From Promerops cafer (Eukaryota > Chordata > Aves > Passeriformes > Nectariniidae): DNA of 64,000 bases. The position numbers and the translations under genes were made by a program. Of this stretch, positions 1 through 12,396 are shown in pieces. The stretch spans positions 558,001 through 622,000 of the forward strand of contig VZSE01014423.1 in NCBI GenBank assembly GCA_013398275.1. Direction: 5' to 3'. The notes below the pieces were generated by a model. That model was not told the DNA's origin. It saw nothing but the letters and a program-made list of their open reading frames with translations, and made no database searches. How positions within the stretch are numbered: the first letter of the stretch is position 1; every line of letters starts with the position of its first letter.

Positions 1-3000
1 CAAAACATTCTGTGCTTGCAACCCTCTCTCTTCTTTCATCCAGAGTTTATTTTTGCTTATTTTTTTCTTTTCTTTTTCTTGTTTTGTTATTTTCTTGAGT
101 CATGTTGGTTCCACCTCTAAAAAGCTGTTGTGACATAATTGACACTACAGCAATTGAGGCTGAGAGCACTAGAAAGCAGCATATTACATTTTCTTTACAC
201 AGGTCAGTGAGCATCCAGGATGATTTTAGCACATCTTGTTGTGAAGAGCTTTTAATGCTAATTTGTTGCTATTATTTAAGAATAGTCTGCTGACGGGGAC
301 ACTACCAGCATGCTGTCTAAACATTGGATATTATTTTGACCTTGCTTTATTCCTGCAGTAAAACCTGATCACAGGTGGGAAAGGCAGGCTGTTATTCATA
401 CATTAACCAAGAATAGGGGCAACCCAGATCATAACTGTACAGGGAGGGTGAGTGTATGGAAATGATGGAGGGTTTTTTCCTTCTTTTTTTTTGTCTGTAT
501 GAAGGGACTTACGTAGCACTAATTTTTTGCATCAAAAATAATACATCAAATATTAGGTATCAATAATGCAGAATGCCACTGCACCTGTGAGGTACATACA
601 ATGCTTCCAGATGAAACAATGAAAATGTTGAAGCAATTAGAAAGATGGTTCCAAAATAATTAATTCATAAAATTATTCAGCTCTGTATCTTAGCAGTAAA
701 GACAGTTTAGCTGGATTTGTTGCACAGATTTTTGAATGAACAAGTATAGGAGCACAGTATATCCTGGTTTAGGAGTAGCAGGTCACCAGTTTTCCCCCAT
801 TCATCAGGTTCACCGTCCCAGAGATGCCTCACACTGAAATTACCAGTGAACAGCCTGACCCCAGGGACAGGATTGCTGTCATGTGGCAGTGGCTGGGAAT
901 GTTCCACATGTTTAGCACTTATGCATACACCAGCTCTTCTTAATTGTTTTTCCTTCAAAATTTCTGCAGAAGAGCAACTCAGTGAGGCTAGGTAAAGTGT
1001 TACAGGTTTTAGTGGTTCTTTGGGGTTTTTTAAAGACTTTAAGCTTCTGTAAATTTAAGTATCACTATAAACTTTTTTTCAGAGCAGGAAGTTTGTCACA
1101 AATTGATAATCTTTATAAACTTCCTCCTTTAGTATAGTTTGATTAACATAATTGTTCTTGCTCCCAGCCTAAATTACTGTTGCCACTGAGAGCCTCTGTT
1201 TGGGGTAATGATCATTTATGAATGATCTTCCATTATGGGAATGAACTTCCATTATGAATAAGAGCAGCTGAAGATTTGTCATGGGTATTTCTTCACTCCT
1301 TCCCAAATACAATTTCCCATCTCAGCTGAGCAGAGGCTTCAGTTTCAACCTCTGCTTGAGCCACATTTTTGAGCTGAAGCTTTTTCAAAAAATACTGACA
1401 TGTTACCACTGGTAAAATGATGCGCATCTCACACATCTGTTTCTCCCAAAAAAAGTGCAGCCCTCTAGCCTAACACCAATATATTGATGGTTCATACCAG
1501 CTATTGCAAAACTTACTGCAAATTTACATGTCTCCATCTAGTCCTTTAGTCTTCGACATACAAATAAGGGGTTCTTTGGGCTGCTGCTGTAAGAATCCAC
1601 ACAAGGAGTCTTCACATGAACTCAAACTGGGGCAAAGCATTTCATACCTGGCCTGGCTCACCTCATGTATATCAAAAGACCTAATTCTCAGAATACAAAT
1701 AACAATTAGCTGAAGAGAAGTTGAGAATGGTTCAACTCTGCATAGGCAACATTCAGTCTGGAGACTAGACCAAAGTAAACCAGCAAAAAGGGAAGTCTCT
1801 CCCCAGGATCAGAAGAGAGTCCAAAACAAGAGACATCCTTCATCCACACACAGCTGAGACCTACAGAACTACCTTATAGCACTGCTCTGGGCTCTGCCAT
1901 CATGTCACTAAATCTACAAAATAAAGTGGTGGTGTTTGCTAGTCTATCTGACAGAATATCCCAAGATATTGCCTGGTAAGCCTAGAGAGAAAGGAAAGTT
2001 TCCAGGCAAGATTTAAGGACACAAACTACAAGGATAAAGTGCCTTCTTGGAATACCAAGAGAAGAGGCTGTGACTTGGACAGCACAGACTGTGCAAGCAG
2101 ATGGGAGATTGGAAAACTGTGATGAAGGTGAAAAGGTGTTTCAGTGCATTAAAAAAAAAATCTTTGAAATCTTTATTTAAAATACAATAAAAGAGAGGGG
2201 ACACATAATAACATGAGACTGAGAAACTTAAAAACCTCTGCAGGCTGACGTAGAATACACACATTTAGGAAGTCCAAATGGGTGTAATTTTGTCTGCCAT
2301 GAAAGGAAGCAGTAAGAATATGACTGAAAATTTGAAGAAAGGCAAGGGTTAAGCATAAGCAAAAAGCCCAGTAATACCTGGGAGTTACTCATGGGCAGGT
2401 GCTTGACAAGCCCATTTTAGATCATCTGTATGAAGCTCACAATGGCTAAATGAGACTCAAAGAATAAGGAGCACCTAAGTATCATCTCTTTTATCACAAG
2501 GACCACAATGCTTTATAACCACTTTTAAATTCAGTATTTCAAACAAGTTTACAAAGGGAAAGGTTAAATCATTTATACTGAATATTTGTACAACTAGGCA
2601 ACCTTTTTCCCCGGAAAGGCTGAAAGTGCTACACAACACCTCAAACATTTTTTTGTCTGTAAATCATCTCAGATATTTAGTCAGTAGGCTTGATCTGCAA
2701 GTAACGTTTCCAAAGCTCTCAAAATCCTGGCAGAGTCTTTGTTTTAAGCTCTATTTCCTTTTGCTTAGAAATATATGTAGAAGACTAGTCCAAAATAAAA
2801 CAATTAAATAATTAAATAAATCTGATTATTTATCTCATAAATAGATATCTGATTTTTATCTTGAAATATAAATAATCAGTTTTTGAAAATCTGTTTTTAT
2901 AAAGAATAAAAATATCCCCAAGATGTAAGCAGATACATTAGCATATACACATTCCTTTATTTATTTCAGAGTGAAAAAGCAGCTGTATACCAGATACCAA

Positions 3001-3249
3001 TTATATGAGTGTGTACAGACCTGAGAGTGTGAAACCACTCTTCCTGTTTAAAAGAATCATTCCAAGAGTTTGTAATTGTACTTTGTTTGCCTGTGCCTAG
3101 AGAAGCTGCAAATTACAAACTGCAAAAGATTGAGCAAAGTCTAGAGAATTGGATGGATAAGGGAGGGCAGAGGGTAGGAAAAAAATGTTACTTTATATTT
3201 CTCCATGGTAAAAGTCCTGATAAGGTGGATGTTTATTTACATTCCTCAG
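1..3249. other. Intergenic or intronic DNA, no gene seen
   Basis: AT-rich single-copy sequence with no supportable gene. It opens with a T-rich pyrimidine tract at about 47-95, followed directly by a perfect AP-1 type heptamer TGAGTCA at 96-102. A run of ten A lies at 2151-2160. A very AT-rich stretch at about 2790-2960 contains several short inverted repeats built from ATTTAT/ATAAAT. Open frames here reach at most 83 codons, occur on both strands, and resemble no protein family that I know. Confidence 0.7.
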
Positions 3250-3330
3250 ACATGCCTTCTGTCTAACATTGCGAGTCTTCAGCAAACACGAGCACTGATA
3301 CAACAGGCATCTATTCAGCTTTCTAATTAT
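3250..3330 (+). other. Candidate internal exon (81 nt), unproven
   Basis: The segment is preceded by a T-rich stretch ending in the acceptor-like ATTCCTCAG (AG at 3248-3249) and followed by GTAAGTACA, a consensus-like U2 donor (GT at 3331-3332). Between them lie 81 nt, exactly 27 codons, open in phase 0 at both ends. The peptide is Gln/Ser/Leu-rich, with the core SLQQTRALIQQAS. The same frame stays open through the flanks from an ATG near 3204 to a stop near 3379, so openness is weak evidence. I do not recognise the peptide. A GTAAGT hexamer occurs by chance about once per 4 kb per strand, so this may be coincidence. Conservation of the frame in other birds or RNA-seq junctions would decide. 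Confidence 0.22.
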
Positions 3331-5404
3331 GTAAGTACAAATATCTGCCATTTGGATTTTGACAATTTCAAATAGTAGAAATGAATCTGATAAGAAAGGG
3401 AAAAGGTGAATTTTTATGCTGCAATTCTCTCAGGAAACAGGGAAGGAGAATTAAGCAGAAGTGTTTGTGATCTTAAAAGCAAATTGGATTGCATTTTGAA
3501 AGATACCTATAAAACCAAGGTAGTGATTGATAGAGATGGCAGTGAATTTTTTCTCAGAGTAATTAAAGCTTCAGGTGTTTTTCTTTTTTTCTCCCATTTG
3601 TTTGCCTATCATTCAAATCTTTAACAGACAATAAGAAAAACTTCATATGAAAGATTCTGCTTTCATATCACAGAAAGAAGTGCCCGAGACAGCTTCTAGA
3701 TCAGATTCAGCAGCACATAAAGAGAATTTTCCAGTCAAAATTAAAGCAAAAGAGAATCAGGACCACAGTGTGTCCTCTTCCCTGTCATGCTGATGGTTAC
3801 TTGGCACACTGATATATGTTTACCCACGGCTGCCTATCCCAGTTTGCCCACAATGGCTGCCTTGACACGAAGATTCACTTGGCAGATGTTTACTTGCATC
3901 ACCTTCAGGACCCCAGTGAGTTACCTTGACTGAAAGTCAAGCCAAAAAGATTCAGTGTTTGCCCCTTTCGGGTCCCATTCTGTCTCCTCAGCAGCAAACT
4001 ACTCCACTTCATTCAAAAATCAATTTAGTTGCAAGGTCATATGGAAATAGCTCATGGTATGAAAAGCTTGACTCTGTCTTAGCAGAGGCCTTTGGAATAA
4101 GCAGGCAATTGACCACCTAAAAGCTTTGGCCATACTTCACATGCAAAGAACTTTGTGTCCATCTCCTGCACAGTCAGAGCATAAAACTTCCAAAACTCCG
4201 TGTCGTAATCAATCAAGCTCAGAGGACACGGCCGCTCTTGGCACCCCAGCGGGGTGTGCTCCCACTGCATTTGCTGCATACTGGCAAAGTATGACAACTC
4301 ACAGGGGAAAGTGCTGACTAAAAAACTGTCTTTGCATATGCACAGGACAGTTTCTATGATGCTATGAGTAAGGGAAAAGAGAGTTTAGGTTTTTGGAGGT
4401 TTTTTAATTTTCATTTCTTACATTGGTTGGAAGCTTGGTTGGGAGGTCAGGTGTCCTTCCCTAAATTGGCCAGTTGTTTCACTTCGTGTTTATTCCTTGT
4501 ATTTTCTGAATAACTTATGAATAATTGTAAAGCTGATCTAAAGTGATGATTTGTCAAAACATAATCAAATAACACAACACAGGCCAGGTTTTAATTGTGC
4601 TTTAAATGGAGCCCTTGCAGCCTTAAAAAAATAAAGCAGAGATTTTTTTCACTTGCAACCATGAGCTACAGACATAAGTGGCCCTGTGATGAGCTATCAG
4701 TGGGGAAGGCCCACCAGATGGGCAGAACAGAAATTTTGTTTATTTCTGCAATCAAGCCAAAGTGAGCTGAAAATCCTGAATGAAAAACTTTCCACAGAAC
4801 TTTTACACAAAGATCAGAGACTTTTTCTTGGGATGTACCACTTGGGAATTTGTGATCCTTGTTCCTACCACAGTTGTATAATTTTAACATCCCACAGAGC
4901 TGACAGACTTTGACACTAACAACTGTGCAGGGAGTAAAACAGATTTACAAGTGGCAGTGACCTTTTCATCAAGGGAAGTAAAGTAGACTCAAATCCACCG
5001 TACCCCCGACTCACAGTCCTGACAACATCATTCAACATACAGTAGGAAAAGCACTTCAGCAAAAGTTTATGAAAGTGACATTGACACAGCACAGGACATT
5101 AAATTGATCCCACCAACATGCTGGGAGTTTTAAGTAGCACCTCTTTCTTTTTTTTTATTGAGATTTGAAGTATTTTCTGCTTTAATAGTTTAGTGTCATC
5201 TGTTACTCAGCCAATTAAAATACACCAGCACCTTTTTAATTACAAACATATATATATTTTGACCATCCTTGTAATAAAAAGACTAATAAATAAAAATTAA
5301 ACTAATCTACAATTAAATGTTCCTACCAGCATTTCTTTGCATTCATCTTAGACACCCATAACACTGTGCTGCCTGGACAGGACTTATTCACTGTCTTGGA
5401 TCTT
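3331..5404. other. Intergenic or intronic DNA, no gene seen
   Basis: Single-copy AT-rich DNA. Short open frames on both strands at about 3926-4317 and 4666-4913 overlap each other antisense and have no recognisable product. I see no repeat family here. A short TA run is present at about 5249-5260. Confidence 0.65.
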
Positions 5405-5418
5405 GTTACCCTGGCAAC
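5405..5418. promoter_or_regulatory. RFX-type X-box (GTTACC-CT-GGCAAC)
   Basis: The 14-mer GTTACCCTGGCAAC is a near-palindrome of two RFX half sites separated by 2 bp, which fits the X-box consensus bound by RFX dimers at ciliary and MHC II genes. The motif is seen directly; RFX binding is known for the family; function here is inference. Nothing nearby looks like a promoter, so if active it would be a distal element. Confidence 0.45.
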
Positions 5419-8400
5419 TAATAGCCAAGCTGGCTTCAAAAAACGTAATAAAGGTGGCCTCTCTGATTTTTAAAGGAAATTGGCTACTTTAAACCCAGTG
5501 AATGCATGTTTTAATTGCACTCTTCATGGCTGAGAATCTCTCTCTCAGCATTTCTTCACAGTTAATAACAGTTTTATTCATCTATGTGGTTCGATGTGTA
5601 GATACAGTAAAGCAAAACTCCTCCTGACAGGCATCTGAAGTGCAATTGATTCATTTTTAGGCACTTAAAAGCCAAAACTTACGTCTGCATTTGTTTGTGC
5701 AGAATCTCTGCAATTTTATTATGATTTAAAATAAAGCTATTATTTTAAATTTCTCTGAGAGTAAGAATAGTTTACTAAGGAGCATTATACAAGTCCAGTT
5801 TAAGAAAGGTACTCCATCTTCAGAAGAAAGAAAATTGTTGGACAAATTTATGGTAAAGCAAGTTTTTCTATTGATCAAGCCCTCGAGGGGCATTACCAAC
5901 ACTTAAGGGACCAAAGTGCAGAAGATGGCATAGCTGACACACAGAGAGGAGTCAGCAAGAGAGCTGAGCAGGGCTGGAAGGAAATGGAACACTTTAACAT
6001 TACATCCCGGTCATACCAAGGTCCATTGACCCTCTACGCATTCCAGATAATTAATTTACAACACATTAAACCTGTGTGTGAAGAAGGATGTTATGCATCA
6101 ATTGCATAGGAATAAGAAGTGTTATTGATTTAAGATTTCTATTGTATCGTGCACTGACAGAAAGAAACAATCTAGTGGTGTTTTAAAGACAAAAAAACCC
6201 TTTTCTGAAGGACAAGTTTGCTAAATAAGTGCACTTTACACTACATTTAACTGAAGTATTGTTGACACCCGAAAATAAATGCTGTTAGGAAAGAAACCCT
6301 CAGCATAATTAGGAGAATATGGCGTGACTGGATAATATTGGCATTCACTCTAGGAAACAAATACTTTGAGGTGATAATGCTCTCTTTTACAGTAAGAGTT
6401 TAAAATAAAAAAAATTTTGACAAATATTATGTAATGAATAAAATATGAGTGAACCAGTTCCATTAATAAAGGATGATGTCTAATGAGATTCAAGCTCATT
6501 TTCCTCATAGAATCATTTTGCGCTTAACATGTAAAGGAAGGAGACTTGCAGAATAGCAAAGTTAGATTCATGAACATCAGAACCAGTTTCATGTACAGGG
6601 GTTTTATTTTCTGTAAGTTACAATTTTCAGATGACAGTTCAGAAAATTCAGAAGTTCTGGTGAAAGTTCTGTACTGCTTAGCATATCTTACTGCAGTTTA
6701 CCTTCTCAGGAGCACAGCATGCTAAGAAAATCTGCCCTGTGTCACTCACAACTTTCAGCAACTGTTTAATGTTCATTTAAGACTTGGTGGTTAGAAGGAG
6801 ATATGAATCAGGCTACATGTAAAATACTCCCATGCAAAAACCCCAGGAAACTCAATTTCAAGCAAGCAATAGAAAAGGGGAGAGAAATCACAGAGAAGCC
6901 TTTAACTGATCTGAACTACAATAAACCTCACAACATGGAAGGAAGGGTTAGCTCCCTGGTAGAAAGCTGGATGGTTCTTTGGATTTGGTATAAAACACTC
7001 AGAGACTGTATCAAAACACTTGGAAAGAGTGTATCAAAGATCAAAAATAAAGCCTGGGATTTTGCAAGCAAGCAAAGCTACTCCAGCCAAAATGAAAACA
7101 ATATGGGAGCATCCCAAACATAGCAGAGAAGTCAAAGCGCCACAGGACTCAAATAGAAAAGTGTGAAGAATCTGAGCTGTAAAAGCAGGAGAGTGCCCAA
7201 ATAACTCCAGATGAACTTGGGCACAGTGGCCAATAGTATGAACTATGAAAATCTGTGTTTAGGTTTAGAAGAGCAAGAAACTCCGCAAGAGTTTCTGGAG
7301 AGCTGCAAGTATATGCAGTAGTGGCAAAGTGGATGGCAGTGGCAATATTGGGTCCAGAACCCCTTTGTAAAACCAAGACACAAAGAAATGATAGCTTGAA
7401 AGCCAGCCATGAACACACAAACATATGATTGCAGCAACGCAGAGACCGCTGATGCAAGAAAGGCTGCAGCGGTCAGGAGGTAACAAACTGAGCAAAGAAG
7501 TAATTCATTTAAAAGTAAGATAAACTTTTATTCAGCATTAAAGTTGGCTATTTAGGTACTTCTGCAAGAAATATGTAGTAGTTTCTCTCAATAGTACTGT
7601 CAAAACTGAAGTCAAGTGCATTATTCATTATGGATACTAATAAAAAATTTAATGTCAGTGCTCTCAAAGAGTGAAGAGAACCTTTGGCCTTAGTCTACGT
7701 GTGTAAAAAGTTATGTATCTGATTTATGGAAAGTTTACGTTAACTGAAACTAGCTATAAAATACTTACAGCCATTCCCAAAAAGAATCTGATAAGCACCA
7801 TTATCTCACCCTTTCTTGAAACTACATAGATTATTTCTCAAATACAAATAGTTGCTTAAAAAAAAAATCTTAGTAAAATTTGTTGCCTACAGATGCATAT
7901 ACTGGATCCTTTGATACGAGCCCGGTGGAGCAATGTACTTATCCCTTAAATGGCATGTGTCCATGTGATATTTATTCCCTCTTTCAACAATTTCTAGTCA
8001 CAGACAAGGGTCTCAAATTGTCAGAGAAAAATCAGGGTATGACCTCAGGTTGCTGTGCTCCTCACTTTCTTGAGGTGCCCCATATGAGCCCCCTTCAGCT
8101 GGGCTGCAGGCACCTGTTAGTGCCTTTCCATTGGTGCCAGTGACCAGCTCTGCAATACCTCACGTGTGACTGCTGGCCAGAGACTTTCCACAACAAACTG
8201 TGTGCTTCCCCAGGCTTAGGATCACACCATCAACTAAAACAACAGCAATCAAAAAACAGCCTTGGCAGCTCCCTGATGAAAAGAATTATTTCCTAATACC
8301 TGTGCCAAGACCAGCTGTACACATAGTAATAAAATGCAAACTGTCAATTACAGGAATAAAGGAAATATTATAGGTGTGACTCCTCTATAATCTACCTGAA

Positions 8401-11400
8401 TTTTCTTAAAATATAATGTGTTTCCAGGAGTGGTACACACTAAAGGGGAGAAAGCTCTGGTTTTGCAGCTCCAATAGGTCCAGTCTCAACTCTAAGCAAC
8501 ACAGCAACCCCCTCTCCCAAAAGACTTGCTGATTCATCATAGAAATTTCTCAGGTATGTACATCACATTTTCCTTTCTGCACACAGGACATCCCCAGGAT
8601 TTATATGATATAACAACCAAACTATTATTCATCCAGAGCAACTAAACATTCACAATGCAGAAGATAAAAATTTACTTTAAAAATTAGTTATTTTGGTTAG
8701 ATAATTTATTGAAACTTTACTGAAATCACTTATTTTTCATTTAAAAAACAAATTCTTTGACATTAGAATTTGAAACATAACAATCAATAATAATTGTCAT
8801 CTAGAATAGTAATTCAAATGAAATTTAAAATATCTCATGTCTATCCTGAAAAAATAAAATGAAGGGCAGGTCTACTGCTGTTGTAGAATCAGAAGGGGAA
8901 AAAAGGTCTGTTATCTGAGAACTCATCAGACCATATAAATATGCTACAATATTACAGACTTTAGTATCTAAAGTGATATTTCACTATTTTCCTGGAGCAA
9001 ATGATAGCATTGTTTTTTATTGGGGCGGTGGGGAAGGAGGAAGGAGAGGGAACATTATCAAAATAAAACAAAGCACAAAACAAAAAAAAACCTCCAACAC
9101 TCTTCCTTTTCATTTTAAGGTGAAAAAAAATGAAAAAGAAAAGCACATTCAGCTTGAGTCTACCAGCCTTAACTGTCTGCAGCTCAGCTGGACAAAATGA
9201 TGAAGGACTGTAAGTAAACTCAAAATAAACTGATTTCCAAGGGGTATGTGATGCACCCTCTGATGGGTACCAGCAAGAGAAGATTCCCTCATACTTTACC
9301 TATTCAATGACATTGTTTCCCCAATCTGTATCAGAGCTATTATGTTACTCAATAGCCTTTTCAATGATGAGATGGAGTTAATAAATAACCTGGGTGTGTT
9401 CACCCCTCACTAAATTATAATCAACAGTTGATTCCAATTTTTCATTTGTTTTTCTCTGCCTGTATGACAAAGAAGATTTCACATTTCATACACTTGCATG
9501 GATAATCACACTACTGCAAACTCCTATTGCCACAATCAGGGAAATGTTCTTTTTCTCCTTGACCTACAAGGCATGACCCAGTCTCGTGAAACATTACTGC
9601 ACTATCTTAAAAACCTTTTTTTCTAAGTAGGCTGGTTCTGTCAGTCTGATGAGAATTTTGAGATTTCCCTTGGCAAACATGACAGTGTGTTGAGGAAGGC
9701 TGCTACACCAAGGCACAGACTGCCTACCCACCTCTTCCTCCTGCCCGTGCTCCTTTGCCCACCGTGTGCTGTGGTAGCCACGGCACATCCCATAATAAAC
9801 ACTTCCACCACATCCAGCTGCCCCACAGTTACATGGCTGCACATGCCTTGTAGGAGATGGACATCAGCCAAGGAACCCAGTCCAGAGGAGCAAACAGAAA
9901 GAGAGGCCCAAGCTCTTGATCAGGTGACACAAGGCAACCATGGAAAAATGTGCATATGACATTTAATGATGGTCAAATATACTCTGAACAAAAATCGTAA
10001 GTTCAGTTAAATATAAATATATTTTTGCTTATTTCACCAGTTAATACTTTTTCACTCAGAATAAAAAAAAAAAATCTATATTACAATATTAGCATTTTCA
10101 TGGGATTGAATTTCAGCTTTCCTGTCCTTTATTGAGTGTTTCATGCCACGCACATTGCCGTGGATCCTGAGCACCTGACTGATCAGACTTGCACCCTGCA
10201 TGTCAGTGGTGTACAGCTGATGCACAGATGGTCACATTTGTTATAATGGACTCAAATGAACACCCACTTGTGAATCCATCATATACTACTCACTGACTCC
10301 TTGAGACCTAGCTGGTGGCAAAATTCCATTTAAAGTGTGGCAGCACAGTGTTTATCCTAGAATTGCTGAGATAGCTCAGAGGTTTGGGCTGGTTTTTGGT
10401 TCCAGTGATTATTATGAGCAAATGATTTACTGCACAACAGAGGGTTTCTCTACTCAGATTTTATTAAATAATTGCAAAGTGATTATTTGCAATTGAAAAG
10501 AGATGAGCCAGATGCCCATTAGGTGCATATTGCTAGAGTTCTATGATGTTTATTTATCCTATGGATATATATTTTATATGTGAACTGCATACATTTGAAA
10601 GAGTAGCTGTCTGCTATATGAATCAGGGCATCATACACATACATCTAAGTGTGGGGTTATTTTTAAATGCTGTTAATTTCATGGAAATCCATATCTTGCA
10701 GTCCCTTCTAAAACCACTTTCCTAATGGAGTATTATGTTTGTAATAACTGCAGCATCAGGCTCAAATAGTAACTCAGACTTTCAAACTAGATGAAAGAAT
10801 GCAAAGTGCAGGCAGATAATGGTGGGGGGGTGTTCAAATATTCACACATACTTACTGCGTTCCTCTCCAGAATTCATGGGTCATTATTCTTTGTAGCTCT
10901 TTTTTCTTCAGAGCAAGACTGTGGAATGAAGTCCACATTCTGAAATTACATACAAATATGTTAGAAAAATGGAGTGTTTGAAATCAATTCTAATGTTACA
11001 TGCAAAGGACATTCTGGGCTCATTAAGTAAAAATATCTCATTTAATGAGCAGAAAAGCACTGGAGCACACTGAACCCTGACACAAAGCAAATTATTTAAG
11101 TGATAAATTATATTTTATGGGGAATGTAAAAGTTAATAATACTCAGGGGTAGGGTAATAAATGCAGAGGTGTAACTAACTTCATTGACTGCTTTACTTAC
11201 AAACATGCCATATGTACCTGGTTACTTGGAATAGTAATAAAAGAAATTGGCAGAAACTCCAGGAACAGAAGATGCACACAGAGACCTTTGTAGCATTCTT
11301 TTCCACTAACCAGCCTGTGTTTTACTCTGTTCAAACTCATTATTCTCCTCCCTCTTTCACTTTAGAATATATACCTCCGGTCTTTGCTTTTCACTTTTTG

Positions 11401-12329
11401 TCAAATATTTGATTTTGCAATCATTAAAACTGAAACCTTCTTATCTGCCAGAGAGACTAATAAACAGAGTGCTCATTTACCTGCAATGATGCCCCAGAAG
11501 TGACCTGAAACTTTACTTGAAGAGACTCAGTCTATGCTGGAGGAAAACAGTGGATCAACTTTTAATCCACTGCCCTTCTAGTGCATGCAAGTTCAGTGGC
11601 ACTGAATCTCCTGATATTTTTGTCCTCAGAGATCCAAGCAACAGGCCAGGAGGATACACCTCCCAAGTACACCTCTGCACTTTAACATAAGGGTTGTAAT
11701 CATGAATTTAACTGTCTGCATTAAAACCCTTTCTCTACATTTCAGTGGTGTAAAGGAAGCATACACTTCTAATAGAAATCAACAGAGGAGGAGTCTGCTC
11801 AACCACAACTATTTCCAGTGACTATTTCCTTAATCCTAAAATGGAATGTGCATTAATAACATGGTCATTTTTTTTTCCAATTTTCTTTTCCCTTTATGTT
11901 TATAGGTCAGCAGGTAGTGCTTTATTCCCCCTGGTTGTTACCCTAAATTGTTACAGTTTGCACATGAATGAGACATTCACACATCATGAGTATCACATTT
12001 GTCAGAGTCCTCCAGCAGAGTTGTTGTACAGAATCAAATGAATTATGAAAGAATATAAAGTTTACCCACTGCATTGAAAATTACCCACATATGTGAAATT
12101 GTTTTTTAGGAACAAGAGTTTACGTTCAATTCTGAGTGAAATCAACTTAACTTTAGCCTGCTTTTCAGGTTGCAGTCTTGTGATGGTGATCAGTGATCTT
12201 ACTACACCATATAAGTGAGCTCAAGCCATCACTTTGAATCTGGAAAGTAAAAAAAATTTAAAAAAAAAAAATTTAAATCTGAAAAGCAAAGTGTTCCTTC
12301 AAAAAAAACCCACTACACTCAGCCAAATT
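5419..12329. other. Intergenic or intronic DNA, no gene seen
   Basis: About 6.9 kb of AT-rich DNA. The longest open frame is 106 codons on + (6803-7123), faced by three overlapping minus-strand frames at 7149-7495. None has a recognisable motif, and mutually overlapping frames argue against coding. A-rich tracts occur at about 9063-9150. An A/T palindromic stretch with AAATTT arms flanking a run of A lies at about 12247-12280. I find no RNA gene or intact transposon. Confidence 0.65.
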
Positions 12330-12396
12330 CTTCATTTATAGTTGAACTCAATGATCTAAAAGGCCTCTTCTAATCTAAATAATTCTATGATTCTAG
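12330..12396 (+). mobile_element. CR1 LINE, extreme 3' end fragment
   Basis: The stretch follows the diagnostic end of avian CR1 elements on the + strand: a GTTGAACTCAATGATCT block (consensus GTTGGACTCGATGATCT), then an AAGGCCTCTTCTAATCTAA block, then ATTCTATGATTCTA, the CR1 8-bp terminal repeat. CR1 copies are normally 5'-truncated, and this one is reduced to about 65 bp. Mismatches to the consensus show it is old. No coding capacity remains. The 5' limit is approximate because the sequence upstream no longer aligns by eye. Confidence 0.85.

Noticed and set aside
4541..4625. GTGATGATTT as a snoRNA C box
   Set aside because: No D box CTGA at a suitable distance and no terminal stem.
6503..6516. 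CATAGAATCATTTT, resembling the reverse complement of a CR1 terminus
   Set aside because: Only 14 bp match and the neighbouring bases do not continue the CR1 consensus.
6803..7123. 106-codon + open frame
   Set aside because: No motif, ordinary AT-rich composition, no splice or promoter context.
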